7,823 nt of DNA from an uncultured Chthonomonas sp. (GTDB taxonomy: Bacteria > Armatimonadota > Chthonomonadetes > Chthonomonadales > CAJBBX01). How positions within the stretch are numbered: the first letter of the stretch is position 1; the number at the start of each line of letters is the position of its first letter. Shown here in pieces: positions 1-6,131 of the stretch. The stretch is from assembly GCA_903886985.1 (NCBI GenBank), contig CAISOI010000215.1:1-7823 (forward strand), read 5' to 3'. A program made the position numbers and the translations under genes. Below the pieces are notes generated by a model. The model did not search any database, was not told where the DNA came from, and saw nothing but the letters and a program-made list of their open reading frames with translations.

Positions 1-2
1 AC

Positions 3-419
3 CTTTGTAAACATATGGAAGTATATCTGGAATCTGGAAATCCGCTGCTAGAATTTGTGAGCGAACAATCCTTACGTATGAAAACAATAGTTGACCTGAG
101 AAATGAAGATGAACATGGAAACCTAGATACCAAGAATTTCACAATATGTTCCGACTTAAATTTACGGTTTCCAACTTGGTGTTTACCAAGAGGAATACCT
201 ACCATTATTACCGCAGACATGTTCGAAACTATCAATTATCTTGTAGATGTTGTAGAATCCATGATTGTCCTCCTCACTATAAATCGGATCAAGGGCGGAC
301 TTGAGTTCTCGTTTCACGAGATTGAAACAGCACTGGTTAATCCTGATTGTCCTATCCGAAATGAGTTACAGTATTACATGCCACGTTTGGCAGGTATGAG
401 CCCGGCTCAGAATGAGTGA
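3..419 (+). CDS. HEPN-like protein, 5'-truncated by the window edge
   Basis: The frame is open to the window edge and the first Met (base 15) has no Shine-Dalgarno site, so the true start probably lies upstream. Residues 29-34, counting from that Met, read RNEDEH. This matches the R-N-x-x-x-H form of the Rx4-6H catalytic motif of HEPN ribonucleases. It is followed by a short beta-like stretch with 'NFTI' and 'FPTW' and then a hydrophobic helix at about residues 69-90 (DMFETINYLVDVVESMIVLL). This order, RNxxxH, then a strand segment ending in PTW, then a long helix, recalls uncharacterised HEPN-like proteins seen near defence genes. HEPN proteins are commonly RNases of toxin-antitoxin, abortive-infection and CRISPR systems; RNase activity here is inference. 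The earlier HEPN helices would lie off the window. The gene ends 45 bp before the next plus-strand gene, so the two are probably co-transcribed. Its codons are AT-rich compared with the genes at the right end. Confidence 0.6.
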   Translation, partial: LCKHMEVYLESGNPLLEFVSEQSLRMKTIVDLRNEDEHGNLDTKNFTICSDLNLRFPTWCLPRGIPTIITADMFETINYLVDVVESMIVLLTINRIKGGLEFSFHEIETALVNPDCPIRNELQYYMPRLAGMSPAQNE

Positions 420-450
420 CACCCAACAGCTGAACCAGATACTATTTAAG

Positions 451-456
451 ACGGAG
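451..456 (+). promoter_or_regulatory. Ribosome binding site for the 225-aa gene
   Basis: ACGGAG lies 8 nt before the ATG at 465. It supports that start and separate translation initiation from the preceding gene. Confidence 0.6.
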
Positions 457-464
457 ACATATCA

Positions 465-1142
465 ATGACGCAAAACAAAGTCAAACTCATGTTGGACCAA
501 ATGAACACACTCAAAGAGCAACTCTTGTCGCTTCCTGATGACATGCTCTTGAATATAGACCCACGCGACAACAGGTCGTTAGAATCTGGCGTCAATTTCA
601 TTAAGTCATTCAATGACAATTACGCTCAGTTTGCAGATGGTATTCAGAAAATTGAAATTCAGATTAAGCAACACTTTTCAATTGATCCAGAGCAGGAAGA
701 AGTCGTTCACGACACTACTTCTGGGGCTAATCAGGTAAATCGTCTCATCAAAGAACTTGATAAAACAGAGTCGCACTCAATTGATGAGAGTTTTACCTTC
801 AAGCGACCTTTTGGCTTTGTTCTCGGTAACACTGCTTACAAAGGAATCAAAACTTGGAAGAATCTATATATTCAGGTGTTGAAGGAGTTGAAGGCGATGG
901 ACCCCGTCCGTTTCGCTAATCTGCCTAGTGAATCAAAGTTTATAAGTAGACGAGGTAATCCACTGTTTGCTACTTCTGAAGAGGGTCTTCGTTCAGCCGA
1001 AAAACTACACAACAGGTTCTATATAGAAACGAACCTTTCTGCTAATAGCATTACAACCGCCATCAGCGACCTATTAGTCTTTTTCGACATCAAACCGTCT
1101 TCTATAAAGATCTATTTACGTGAAGATCGCGATGCACAGTAG
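465..1142 (+). CDS. Uncharacterised protein with coiled-coil-like N-terminus and compact C-terminal domain
   Basis: This 225-residue soluble protein has no signal peptide or membrane segment. Residues 1-25 and about 45-70 look helical and charged, like short coiled coils. A polar linker at about 75-107 leads to a distinct C-terminal domain at about 110-220. That domain begins 'FKRPFGFVLGNTAY', continues with 'KTWKNLYIQVLKEL', then a basic 'SRRGNPLF' segment, and ends with 'FYIETNLSANSI' (185-196) and a helix-strand 'LLVFFDIKPSSIKIYL'. The K-R-P-x-G-F ... W-K ... Y-I-E-T-N-L-S-A-N pattern resembles a domain I have seen at the C-terminus of poorly characterised bacterial proteins; I cannot name it securely. 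The start is supported by a GGAG site 8 nt upstream. It follows the HEPN-like gene by 45 bp and converges on the TIR-STAND gene. A role as partner, regulator or antitoxin of the HEPN-like protein is possible but only inferred from position. Confidence 0.75.
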   Translation: MTQNKVKLMLDQMNTLKEQLLSLPDDMLLNIDPRDNRSLESGVNFIKSFNDNYAQFADGIQKIEIQIKQHFSIDPEQEEVVHDTTSGANQVNRLIKELDKTESHSIDESFTFKRPFGFVLGNTAYKGIKTWKNLYIQVLKELKAMDPVRFANLPSESKFISRRGNPLFATSEEGLRSAEKLHNRFYIETNLSANSITTAISDLLVFFDIKPSSIKIYLREDRDAQ

Positions 1143-1153
1143 AACTGGCACTG

Positions 1154-1174
1154 ATTTTGAAGGTGGTTCAAATT
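1154..1174. terminator. Weak hairpin between convergent genes
   Basis: In the 45-bp gap between the two convergent stop codons, TTTGAA (1156-1161) and TTCAAA (1167-1172) form a 6-bp stem around a GGTGG loop. The stem is AT-rich, and no long U-tract follows on either strand. It may be a weak bidirectional terminator or chance. Confidence 0.2.
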
Positions 1175-1187
1175 GCTGGTACGGATA

Positions 1188-3590
1188 TCACCCACCATAT
1201 TCCGGTGCAATTTTCATGATTTCTGCCACAGCCTCGTCCTCCGTCTTTCCCATCTCCATTAATAGCCCTCCGTAGTTATTCAGCACCGTTTGGCTGTTGG
1301 GATGGTCAAAACCGAGTGATCTCATAAAGATTTCACACGACCTACGCATGTGAGGCTCAGCCTCAGGGAGTCGGTTCGCGTCCTGAAGTAATCGGGCAAG
1401 GTTGTTGAGGTCTCGGGCAACATCGGGATGATCAGGACCATAACTCGATTCGTCAATGGCAAGAGCACGACGCATGAGCGGTTCTGCTTCCGAAAGACGG
1501 TTCGTGGCCTTAAGCAACTGGGCAAGGTTGTTGAGGTCTCTAGCAACATTGGGATGATCAGGACCATAACTTGATTCGTCAATGGCAAGAGCACGACGCA
1601 TGAGCGGTTCCGCTTCCAAAAGACGGTTCGTTGCCTGAAGCAACTGGGCAAGGTTGTTGAGGTCTCTGGCTACATTCGGATGATCAGGACCATGAGTCGA
1701 TTCGTCAATGGCAAGAGCACGACGCATGAGCGGTTCTGCTTCCGAAAGACGGTTCGTGGCCTGAAGCAACTGGGCAAGGTTGTTGAGGTCTATTGCAACT
1801 CTCGGATGATCAGGACCATGAGTCGATTCGTCAATGGCAAGAGCACGACGCATTAGGGGTTCTGCAAAGTCATATTGTGCTTTTGCATCGTACAATTGCG
1901 CGATTTCATTGAACAGCCGAGATGTTGGTTCGGGAATGCTGGCTTCGTCTGCTAATCTGGCACAGGCGAGAGCGTGGGGAGCGAGAGGTTCCAGAATTGG
2001 CCAGTTGCAAACGTCCCATGGTTCGCCAATGAAAGCAACATTTATCCAACCCATCCCCGATTTCAGCATCGTGTGGGTCGTATCATCGCGCTGGCGAGTG
2101 ACATCCTGCACTAATTTATGGACTGTAAAGGCTGATGCTTCCGAAGAGCGAGTTACTAGAGAGTAGGTCTCCAGATTGGCAAGAGCTTCGAACGCGGTCT
2201 CGTGGGCTTCGTCCTCATCGGGAACCGGAACTTCCAACAAGGATTCTGGGATGGGGTCTGGCGCGAACCATGCTAATCGTTCCAACAGTCGCTGGGCTTG
2301 CGGAGTTAACTGGTCAAAGGAGGTCTGCCAGGTGACGGCGACACTCATGGGGTACTGCATGGTGGTCTCACTGAACCACTTCATGACTGCCTTATGATTG
2401 GTACTCCACTCTTGCAGGTATTGCGAAAAGGTATAGCGTCGCTCATTGATCATTGCGCCTGCCTGTTCCAGAGCGAGTGCGAGTTGACCGAGGGTAACGG
2501 CGAGTTCTTTGGCAGCTTCGGCGTCATTTGGTTCTTTGCGTCGCCGTCGGTCAGTGCGTTCCAATAGGAAACTGGCCGCATCTGTTTCGGTGAGTACGTC
2601 TAAAGCAAGCGTTTCCACGGCACCGTGCCAATCGCTGATTCGAGAGGTAATTACAACTTGGCCGCCACTTCCCAATTGTCCAAGGAGAGAGTTCACCTCC
2701 TTTACGGTTTTCTCATCATCCACGTTGTCGAGAATGAGAAACCAGCCTGGGTGGCTCTTTAGCCATTGCAATGCCGCCGCAAACTGGACATCGATCTCGG
2801 TGGCATCCTTCTCTGCAAGGTCGAGGACTAATGGTCCGCAGAGGGCGGCGATGTTGGTCTTCAGACTCTCAGGGTTGTCGGCACGAACGAAGAGCAGGGC
2901 GGTGTAGTCGTGTGCGTTTTGGAGGGCGAACTCTACGGCGGCACGGGTTTTGCCGATTCCACCGAGACCGTGGACGGCAACAGGTTTTTGCTCATTAAGC
3001 AGTTTGTCTTTAAGGTCTCTTAGAAAAGGTTCACGTCCCTTGAATAGTGATCCCAGAGAGGCATATTGTAGGTTGCTGAGTTTGTGGGTTGGTTTCTTAT
3101 CCTCTTCGACAATAGATCCGTGGGAGATACTGAAAGGAGGTGCCGCTTTGTGTGCAGTGAGGAATTTGGAGACAATCTCCGCAAGATCATTATCATATCC
3201 CATGTGCCGCAAAGGGGAGATTTGAAGCTTAAAAATGGGCTTCATTATGTCCACAACTTTGTTCGATAAAGTTGATAAGTTTACAGTTTCTTCTGAAATC
3301 GGAACTATATTACGTTGAGTGCGAACAGCCTCTAGGTACTCCTTACGCACCCAATCGTCATCATTAACACATCTGTCGAGAGAATCAGGGGTAATCAGCA
3401 GAATGAAATGACCGCACTCACCAATTCTCGTTAAAATCTGAGTATCCCATTCCCCGCTTTCAAGACTCTCGACATCTAAGAAAACATCGTAGCCCTTGTG
3501 CGTGAGGTTACGGTGAAGTAGGCGGGCGAATGCTTTACCGGTAGGGTCGCGTCGGTAGCTGATGAAGACGGTTTTGCCGTTGATGGTCAA
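1188..3590 (-). CDS. TIR / NB-ARC-type STAND ATPase / TPR protein (bacterial NLR-like, probable defence)
   Basis: This 800-residue protein has three parts. (1) An N-terminal TIR domain (about 5-100) with 'VFISYRR' (8-14), 'FLDVESLESGEW' and W80-x3-E84, where E84 sits at the position of the catalytic Glu of NAD+-cleaving TIRs. (2) A STAND/NB-ARC ATPase (about 180-500) with an entry motif near 'FKGREPF', Walker A GLGGIGKT (208-215), Walker B 'FLILDNVDD' (284-292), sensor-like 'VVITSR' (312-317), a GLPL-like 'LGQLALALEQAG' (367-378) and an MHD-like 'VHKLVQ' (490-495) after a winged-helix region. (3) A TPR region (about 559-800) built of 42-residue kinesin-light-chain-type repeats (AEPLMRRALAIDE ... 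GPDHP ... DLNNLAQLL). Family knowledge: TPRs sense, the ATPase oligomerises, and the TIR depletes NAD+ or makes a signal nucleotide in anti-phage defence. The start codon is TTG. A stop lies three codons upstream, no good Shine-Dalgarno site is visible, and the next Met is residue 116, beyond the TIR core, so TTG is the best choice. The gene faces the HEPN-like pair. The specific trigger cannot be read from the sequence. Confidence 0.93.
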   Translation of the reverse strand: MTINGKTVFISYRRDPTGKAFARLLHRNLTHKGYDVFLDVESLESGEWDTQILTRIGECGHFILLITPDSLDRCVNDDDWVRKEYLEAVRTQRNIVPISEETVNLSTLSNKVVDIMKPIFKLQISPLRHMGYDNDLAEIVSKFLTAHKAAPPFSISHGSIVEEDKKPTHKLSNLQYASLGSLFKGREPFLRDLKDKLLNEQKPVAVHGLGGIGKTRAAVEFALQNAHDYTALLFVRADNPESLKTNIAALCGPLVLDLAEKDATEIDVQFAAALQWLKSHPGWFLILDNVDDEKTVKEVNSLLGQLGSGGQVVITSRISDWHGAVETLALDVLTETDAASFLLERTDRRRRKEPNDAEAAKELAVTLGQLALALEQAGAMINERRYTFSQYLQEWSTNHKAVMKWFSETTMQYPMSVAVTWQTSFDQLTPQAQRLLERLAWFAPDPIPESLLEVPVPDEDEAHETAFEALANLETYSLVTRSSEASAFTVHKLVQDVTRQRDDTTHTMLKSGMGWINVAFIGEPWDVCNWPILEPLAPHALACARLADEASIPEPTSRLFNEIAQLYDAKAQYDFAEPLMRRALAIDESTHGPDHPRVAIDLNNLAQLLQATNRLSEAEPLMRRALAIDESTHGPDHPNVARDLNNLAQLLQATNRLLEAEPLMRRALAIDESSYGPDHPNVARDLNNLAQLLKATNRLSEAEPLMRRALAIDESSYGPDHPDVARDLNNLARLLQDANRLPEAEPHMRRSCEIFMRSLGFDHPNSQTVLNNYGGLLMEMGKTEDEAVAEIMKIAPEYGG
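1287..1916 (-). repeat. Tandem 126-bp repeats encoding TPR units
   Basis: Five in-frame 126-bp units (1791-1916, 1665-1790, 1539-1664, 1413-1538, 1287-1412) each encode one 42-residue TPR. The three central units are nearly identical at DNA level, adjacent ones differing at roughly 8-9 of 126 positions by eye. The units at both ends have diverged: the first shares only its second half, and the last is degenerate. The pattern suggests recent duplication by slippage or unequal recombination, and copy number may vary between strains. Changes cluster in a few codons, such as STH/SSY before GPDHP. Confidence 0.9.
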
Positions 3591-3752
3591 TGGGAATTAA
3601 GACTTTCAAGTAATTAGGATTTGATAATCAATATTGAATGATAATACAACACACGAACACCTAAACCCTCTTCAGAGCTAAAGAATTACAAGGTCTGAAA
3701 CAGAGAAAGGCGAACGGAAAACAGGGTCTTGCGCGGATGTGAATGATTTATT

Positions 3753-3771
3753 GAGATGATAATATCATGTC
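3753..3771. promoter_or_regulatory. Near-perfect 19-bp palindrome, possible operator
   Basis: Positions 3753-3771 form an odd-length dyad centred on 3762. ATGATA and TATCAT flank a single A, and two further outer pairs match past one G:G mismatch, giving 8 of 9 pairs. The left arm contains TGATAAT, the half-site sequence of Fur-type boxes, and the length suits a dimeric regulator. It lies about 165 bp upstream of the TIR-STAND start codon and overlaps the start of a 44-codon frame. Binding by any regulator is inference. Confidence 0.3.
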
Positions 3772-3901
3772 GGGTATTGGTCTGGCGAATCGAGATTTGG
3801 TGGGTGAGTGGTCCTTTCAGGGCAACGTCAAAAGCGGATTCTTCACTTCGTCAGTGACGTTGGAATATACTTTTACTCCTGTTAGGCTTTGTTCAGAATG
3901 A
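3767..3901 (+). pseudogene. 44-codon open frame, possible gene remnant
   Basis: ATG at 3767 opens a 44-codon frame ending in TGA at 3899. Its product is not random-looking: 'LVGEWSFQG' is followed by alternating polar and hydrophobic residues ending 'LEYTFTP'. That is the look of the first strands of a small beta-barrel protein whose continuation is lost. No Shine-Dalgarno site precedes the ATG, and the frame is closed by a stop five codons upstream. It may be a decayed fragment left where the defence genes were inserted, a small gene, or chance. Confidence 0.2.
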
Positions 3902-4017
3902 CCATGTTACGACGTTGTTTTGATTGACATGGATGGTGCGGGTTGAGAGGTTTACTGGATTTCCGCCTCGAGCTGACCACGCATTCACCAACGCGCGCTG
4001 CGAGTAGGAGAGAAACG

Positions 4018-4092
4018 ATGAATAGAGCAAATGTTGATGTCCTAATTTACATTCGAAGCACACTCATGTTTGGGCTCCATTGTTCAATCTAG
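4018..4092 (+). CDS. Possible 24-aa small protein
   Basis: ATG at 4018 is preceded by a strong Shine-Dalgarno sequence, AGGAGA (4006-4011), with an ideal 6-nt gap. The frame encodes 24 residues with a hydrophobic core 'VDVLIYI' and ends in TAG at 4090. It overlaps the end of cdsA by 4 bp on the opposite strand. TTGACA at 3924-3929 could be a -35 element, but no good -10 lies 16-18 bp downstream. The product resembles nothing I know. The ribosome site is the only real support. Confidence 0.25.
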   Translation: MNRANVDVLIYIRSTLMFGLHCSI

Positions 4093-4781
4093 TACTTGAT
4101 GAACCAAGGAAGCAAAGCGTGAAACATAGGAATTTGGTACAGTAAGACCAACAGGGAGCAGACCACCATGAGGCTATCGAACCGATCCAGAACCCCACCG
4201 TGGCCGGGCAATAGTCCACCAAGATCCTTAATGCCAAGTTTGCGCTTTATGGCAGATTCCAAAAGGTCCCCTGCTTGACCGGCGAACGCAGTCACTGTAC
4301 CAACAAATATGCCGACGGGTACTTTGTCCAGCAGCAGCCATCCAAACAGCGCGCCAAAACCGATGCCAAATGCGGCACCGACCAAAGAGCCTTCTACAGT
4401 CTTGTTCGGGCTAACCTTTGGAGCCAGCTTCGTCTTTCCAAATGCTTTACCACCAAAATAGGCAAAGCTATCGGTCGCCCAAACAGAAAATACAGCACAT
4501 AGGAATAGCCTCGCACCATTGTCAGGAGCTCCCGGGTAGGTGTTGCTGGGCGGTAGGGCGCGCAAAAATGGCAAACTGAAAAGCAAAAGTGGATAGAGCC
4601 AGATAAGCAGCTTGAGCATTTGAGCAAGCCGCTCTTCGGCTTTCTGCAATCCACGCCTTATTTCGTCCATGCCAATCAAGAATAATACAAAAGTAATCGC
4701 GAAAAGTACCGCTGGCGGGCTGACGACAATACCAATAAACAGGGGTATTCCGAACGCGGCAGTGATCAGTCGTTGTTTCAT
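4089..4781 (-). CDS. cdsA: Phosphatidate cytidylyltransferase (CDP-diglyceride synthase)
   Basis: This 230-residue integral membrane enzyme catalyses phosphatidate + CTP -> CDP-diacylglycerol + PPi, the branch point to phosphatidylglycerol, cardiolipin, phosphatidylserine and phosphatidylethanolamine. The CdsA family signature is complete at 176-202: S176, K179-R180, K185-D186, P192, H194-G195-G196, D199-R200 and D202. Upstream of it are the conserved 'WATDSFAYFGGK' (101-112), 'SPNKTVEG' (124-131) and 'GQAGDLLES' (168-176). Several hydrophobic segments precede and separate these motifs. The protein is short (E. coli CdsA is about 285 residues), lacking sequence mainly in the N-terminal membrane region, while the catalytic core is intact. 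Its ATG directly follows the TAA of the MFS gene (zero gap) with no clear Shine-Dalgarno site, so translation probably depends on coupling to the upstream gene. It is the last gene of the minus-strand cluster. The usual neighbours uppS and dxr are absent here. Confidence 0.95.
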   Translation of the reverse strand: MKQRLITAAFGIPLFIGIVVSPPAVLFAITFVLFLIGMDEIRRGLQKAEERLAQMLKLLIWLYPLLLFSLPFLRALPPSNTYPGAPDNGARLFLCAVFSVWATDSFAYFGGKAFGKTKLAPKVSPNKTVEGSLVGAAFGIGFGALFGWLLLDKVPVGIFVGTVTAFAGQAGDLLESAIKRKLGIKDLGGLLPGHGGVLDRFDSLMVVCSLLVLLYQIPMFHALLPWFIKY

Positions 4782-6092
4782 TTAGACGGCATTGTCCAGC
4801 TCGAGTTGTCGCACGGTCACTTCGTGAACGGCGAGATTCAGCTTAATACTCTTCAGCACCAAAAGAGCAATGATCATGCTGGCGGCGCAGACCCAAAAGA
4901 CGCTGCGATAGTTCCCCAAATTCATGAGATGACCGACGCCCACGACAGTGAGAGGCTGAAGGACACTCAGCGCAACGGTCTGAAATCCTGTGTAGAGTCC
5001 AATCTCATCTCGTGGAACAATCTCAGTCATAAGTGGATACGCGGCTGCGCTCTGGGCGGCATTGCCAATTCCGGCCAGGAATAGCACGGCATAGATGCTG
5101 TTTAGACTGCTCACAAATACGCAGATCGTCGAGGCGATTGCGATCATAGCAATTCCCAGGAAAAGTACTCGCATAGAGCCAATTTTATCCGTCAATTTTC
5201 CCATAGGAATTACGCAGATTGCGGTGCTGATCATCAGGATCATAAAGGCTTGCCCTGCCTGCCCATCTGTGCAATTCGTTATGTGTTTGACGAATAGAGT
5301 GAGAAATGGCATTATCGCCCCCACTCCAATTCCATAGAGGCCATAGACAATCAGCCCTTTTTTTGCCTGCGTGAGTGTCCGAAGCCCCTTTAATGCCATG
5401 CGGATCTCAGCGGATATTTTGGAATGGGGTTTTGTTGAGACCATCGAAATCAATGGCTCACGCACAAATTTGATCGTAAGCAAGGTCGTGACGAGCATCA
5501 CCCCACCGACGATATAGAATTTCATATTGGCGTTGGCAATTTCGTCTTTATTGAAATTGACCATGACAATGAACGCCTGCCCGATAACTCCGAGCAATGT
5601 CCAAAATGCCATCACACTTCCGCGTTGCGGCTGGGGAGTTATGTCCGGCATCATCGCTTGATAAGGGTCGAATGCGACATTGAAGAGGACCGTAAACAAG
5701 AAGATCAAAAATGCGATGGCACCGAGCCGAATGCTCGCGGGGAGATTGGCGGCAACGGGAGTTAAGAGCATCAGCAGGGAGCAGAGTGGGATCGCGGCAA
5801 GCATAAAGGGTTTGCGACGGCCGATCTTCGTCCTGATTTTATCGCTCCAGGAACCAACAATCGGCTGGATCACAATTCCCTCAATGCTGTGGGAACTCCC
5901 CATGAGCCCTAATATAATGTTATTCTTGCAGAAATAGTGGAGGTAGAGCGGAATAACAGCATTATTGAATGAGAAGAACATTCCGTAGCCGAGGTTCGCA
6001 ATGCTATACCAGAATGCTCCTGCCTTTGAAAGTGGAGGAAGCGTTACCGCAGTAGATTCTTGGCTAATGATTTCCGTCTCGGGGTTGGGCAT
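4782..6092 (-). CDS. Major facilitator superfamily transporter
   Basis: This 436-residue protein has about 12 hydrophobic segments in two halves. The loop 2-3 motif A is clear: G80-x2-S83-D84 ... G91-R92-R93-K94-P95 ('IGRRKPF'), a form typical of the SLC45/sucrose-type and MelB-like (GPH) branches of MFS. A second-half counterpart is 'GKLTDKIG' (298-305). Paired cytoplasmic motifs 'PDITPQPQRGSV' (149-160) and 'TEIVPRDEIGLYTG' (356-369) also fit that group. It probably moves a small solute with a cation across the inner membrane. Sugars are the common substrates, but some GPH-branch members carry lysophospholipids, which would suit the neighbours. The substrate cannot be read from sequence. 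The ATG at 6092 has AGGAAA 4 nt upstream (6097-6102). It lies 39 bp after the lipid kinase gene and abuts cdsA. Confidence 0.9.
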   Translation of the reverse strand: MPNPETEIISQESTAVTLPPLSKAGAFWYSIANLGYGMFFSFNNAVIPLYLHYFCKNNIILGLMGSSHSIEGIVIQPIVGSWSDKIRTKIGRRKPFMLAAIPLCSLLMLLTPVAANLPASIRLGAIAFLIFLFTVLFNVAFDPYQAMMPDITPQPQRGSVMAFWTLLGVIGQAFIVMVNFNKDEIANANMKFYIVGGVMLVTTLLTIKFVREPLISMVSTKPHSKISAEIRMALKGLRTLTQAKKGLIVYGLYGIGVGAIMPFLTLFVKHITNCTDGQAGQAFMILMISTAICVIPMGKLTDKIGSMRVLFLGIAMIAIASTICVFVSSLNSIYAVLFLAGIGNAAQSAAAYPLMTEIVPRDEIGLYTGFQTVALSVLQPLTVVGVGHLMNLGNYRSVFWVCAASMIIALLVLKSIKLNLAVHEVTVRQLELDNAV

Positions 6093-6096
6093 CTGG

Positions 6097-6102
6097 TTTC
6101 CT
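6097..6102 (-). promoter_or_regulatory. Ribosome binding site for the MFS gene
   Basis: On the minus strand AGGAAA is followed by CCAG and the ATG, which supports the start at 6092. Confidence 0.55.
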
Positions 6103-6131
6103 GTATTTCTAAGTCTATTGTTGATTCATCA

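Larger units (their letters stand above)
3591..4088. other. Intergenic region between the TIR-STAND gene and cdsA
   Basis: No recognised gene lies in these roughly 500 bp. The part next to the TIR gene (3600-3660) is AT-rich and should carry its promoter. A weak minus-strand pair TTGTAT (3644-3649) and TATCAA (3621-3626) with 17-bp spacing is the best I can find. TGATAAT occurs at 3622, 3639 and 3757. Palindrome TCAATATTGA lies at 3628-3637. CAACGTCA (3823-3830) and TGACGTTG (3855-3862) form a perfect inverted repeat with a 24-nt spacer. No tRNA and no convincing cdsA terminator (GC hairpin plus U-run) was seen. Two short open frames are listed separately. Confidence 0.6.

Noticed and set aside
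1322..1651. A 109-codon minus-strand frame inside the TPR array with internally repeated peptide
   Set aside because: It is the same 126-bp repeats read in another frame; the repetition comes from the TPR-coding DNA.
1287..1916. Regular repeats that might suggest a CRISPR array
   Set aside because: Units are 126 bp, contiguous without unique spacers, and encode TPRs in one open frame.
2135..3269. Several plus-strand open frames of 60-132 codons opposite the TIR-STAND gene
   Set aside because: All are antisense to a well-supported gene with intact TIR and ATPase motifs, overlap each other, and show no recognisable domain.
3924..3956. TTGACA followed by TTTACT as a plus-strand sigma-70 promoter
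   Set aside because: The -35 is perfect, but the only -10-like hexamer is poor and 21 bp away, outside the normal 16-18 bp spacing.
3591..4088. Insertion-sequence ends, att sites or a tRNA at the edge of the defence genes
   Set aside because: I looked for terminal inverted repeats with target duplications and for a tRNA cloverleaf and saw neither; the short inverted repeats present are not sufficient.
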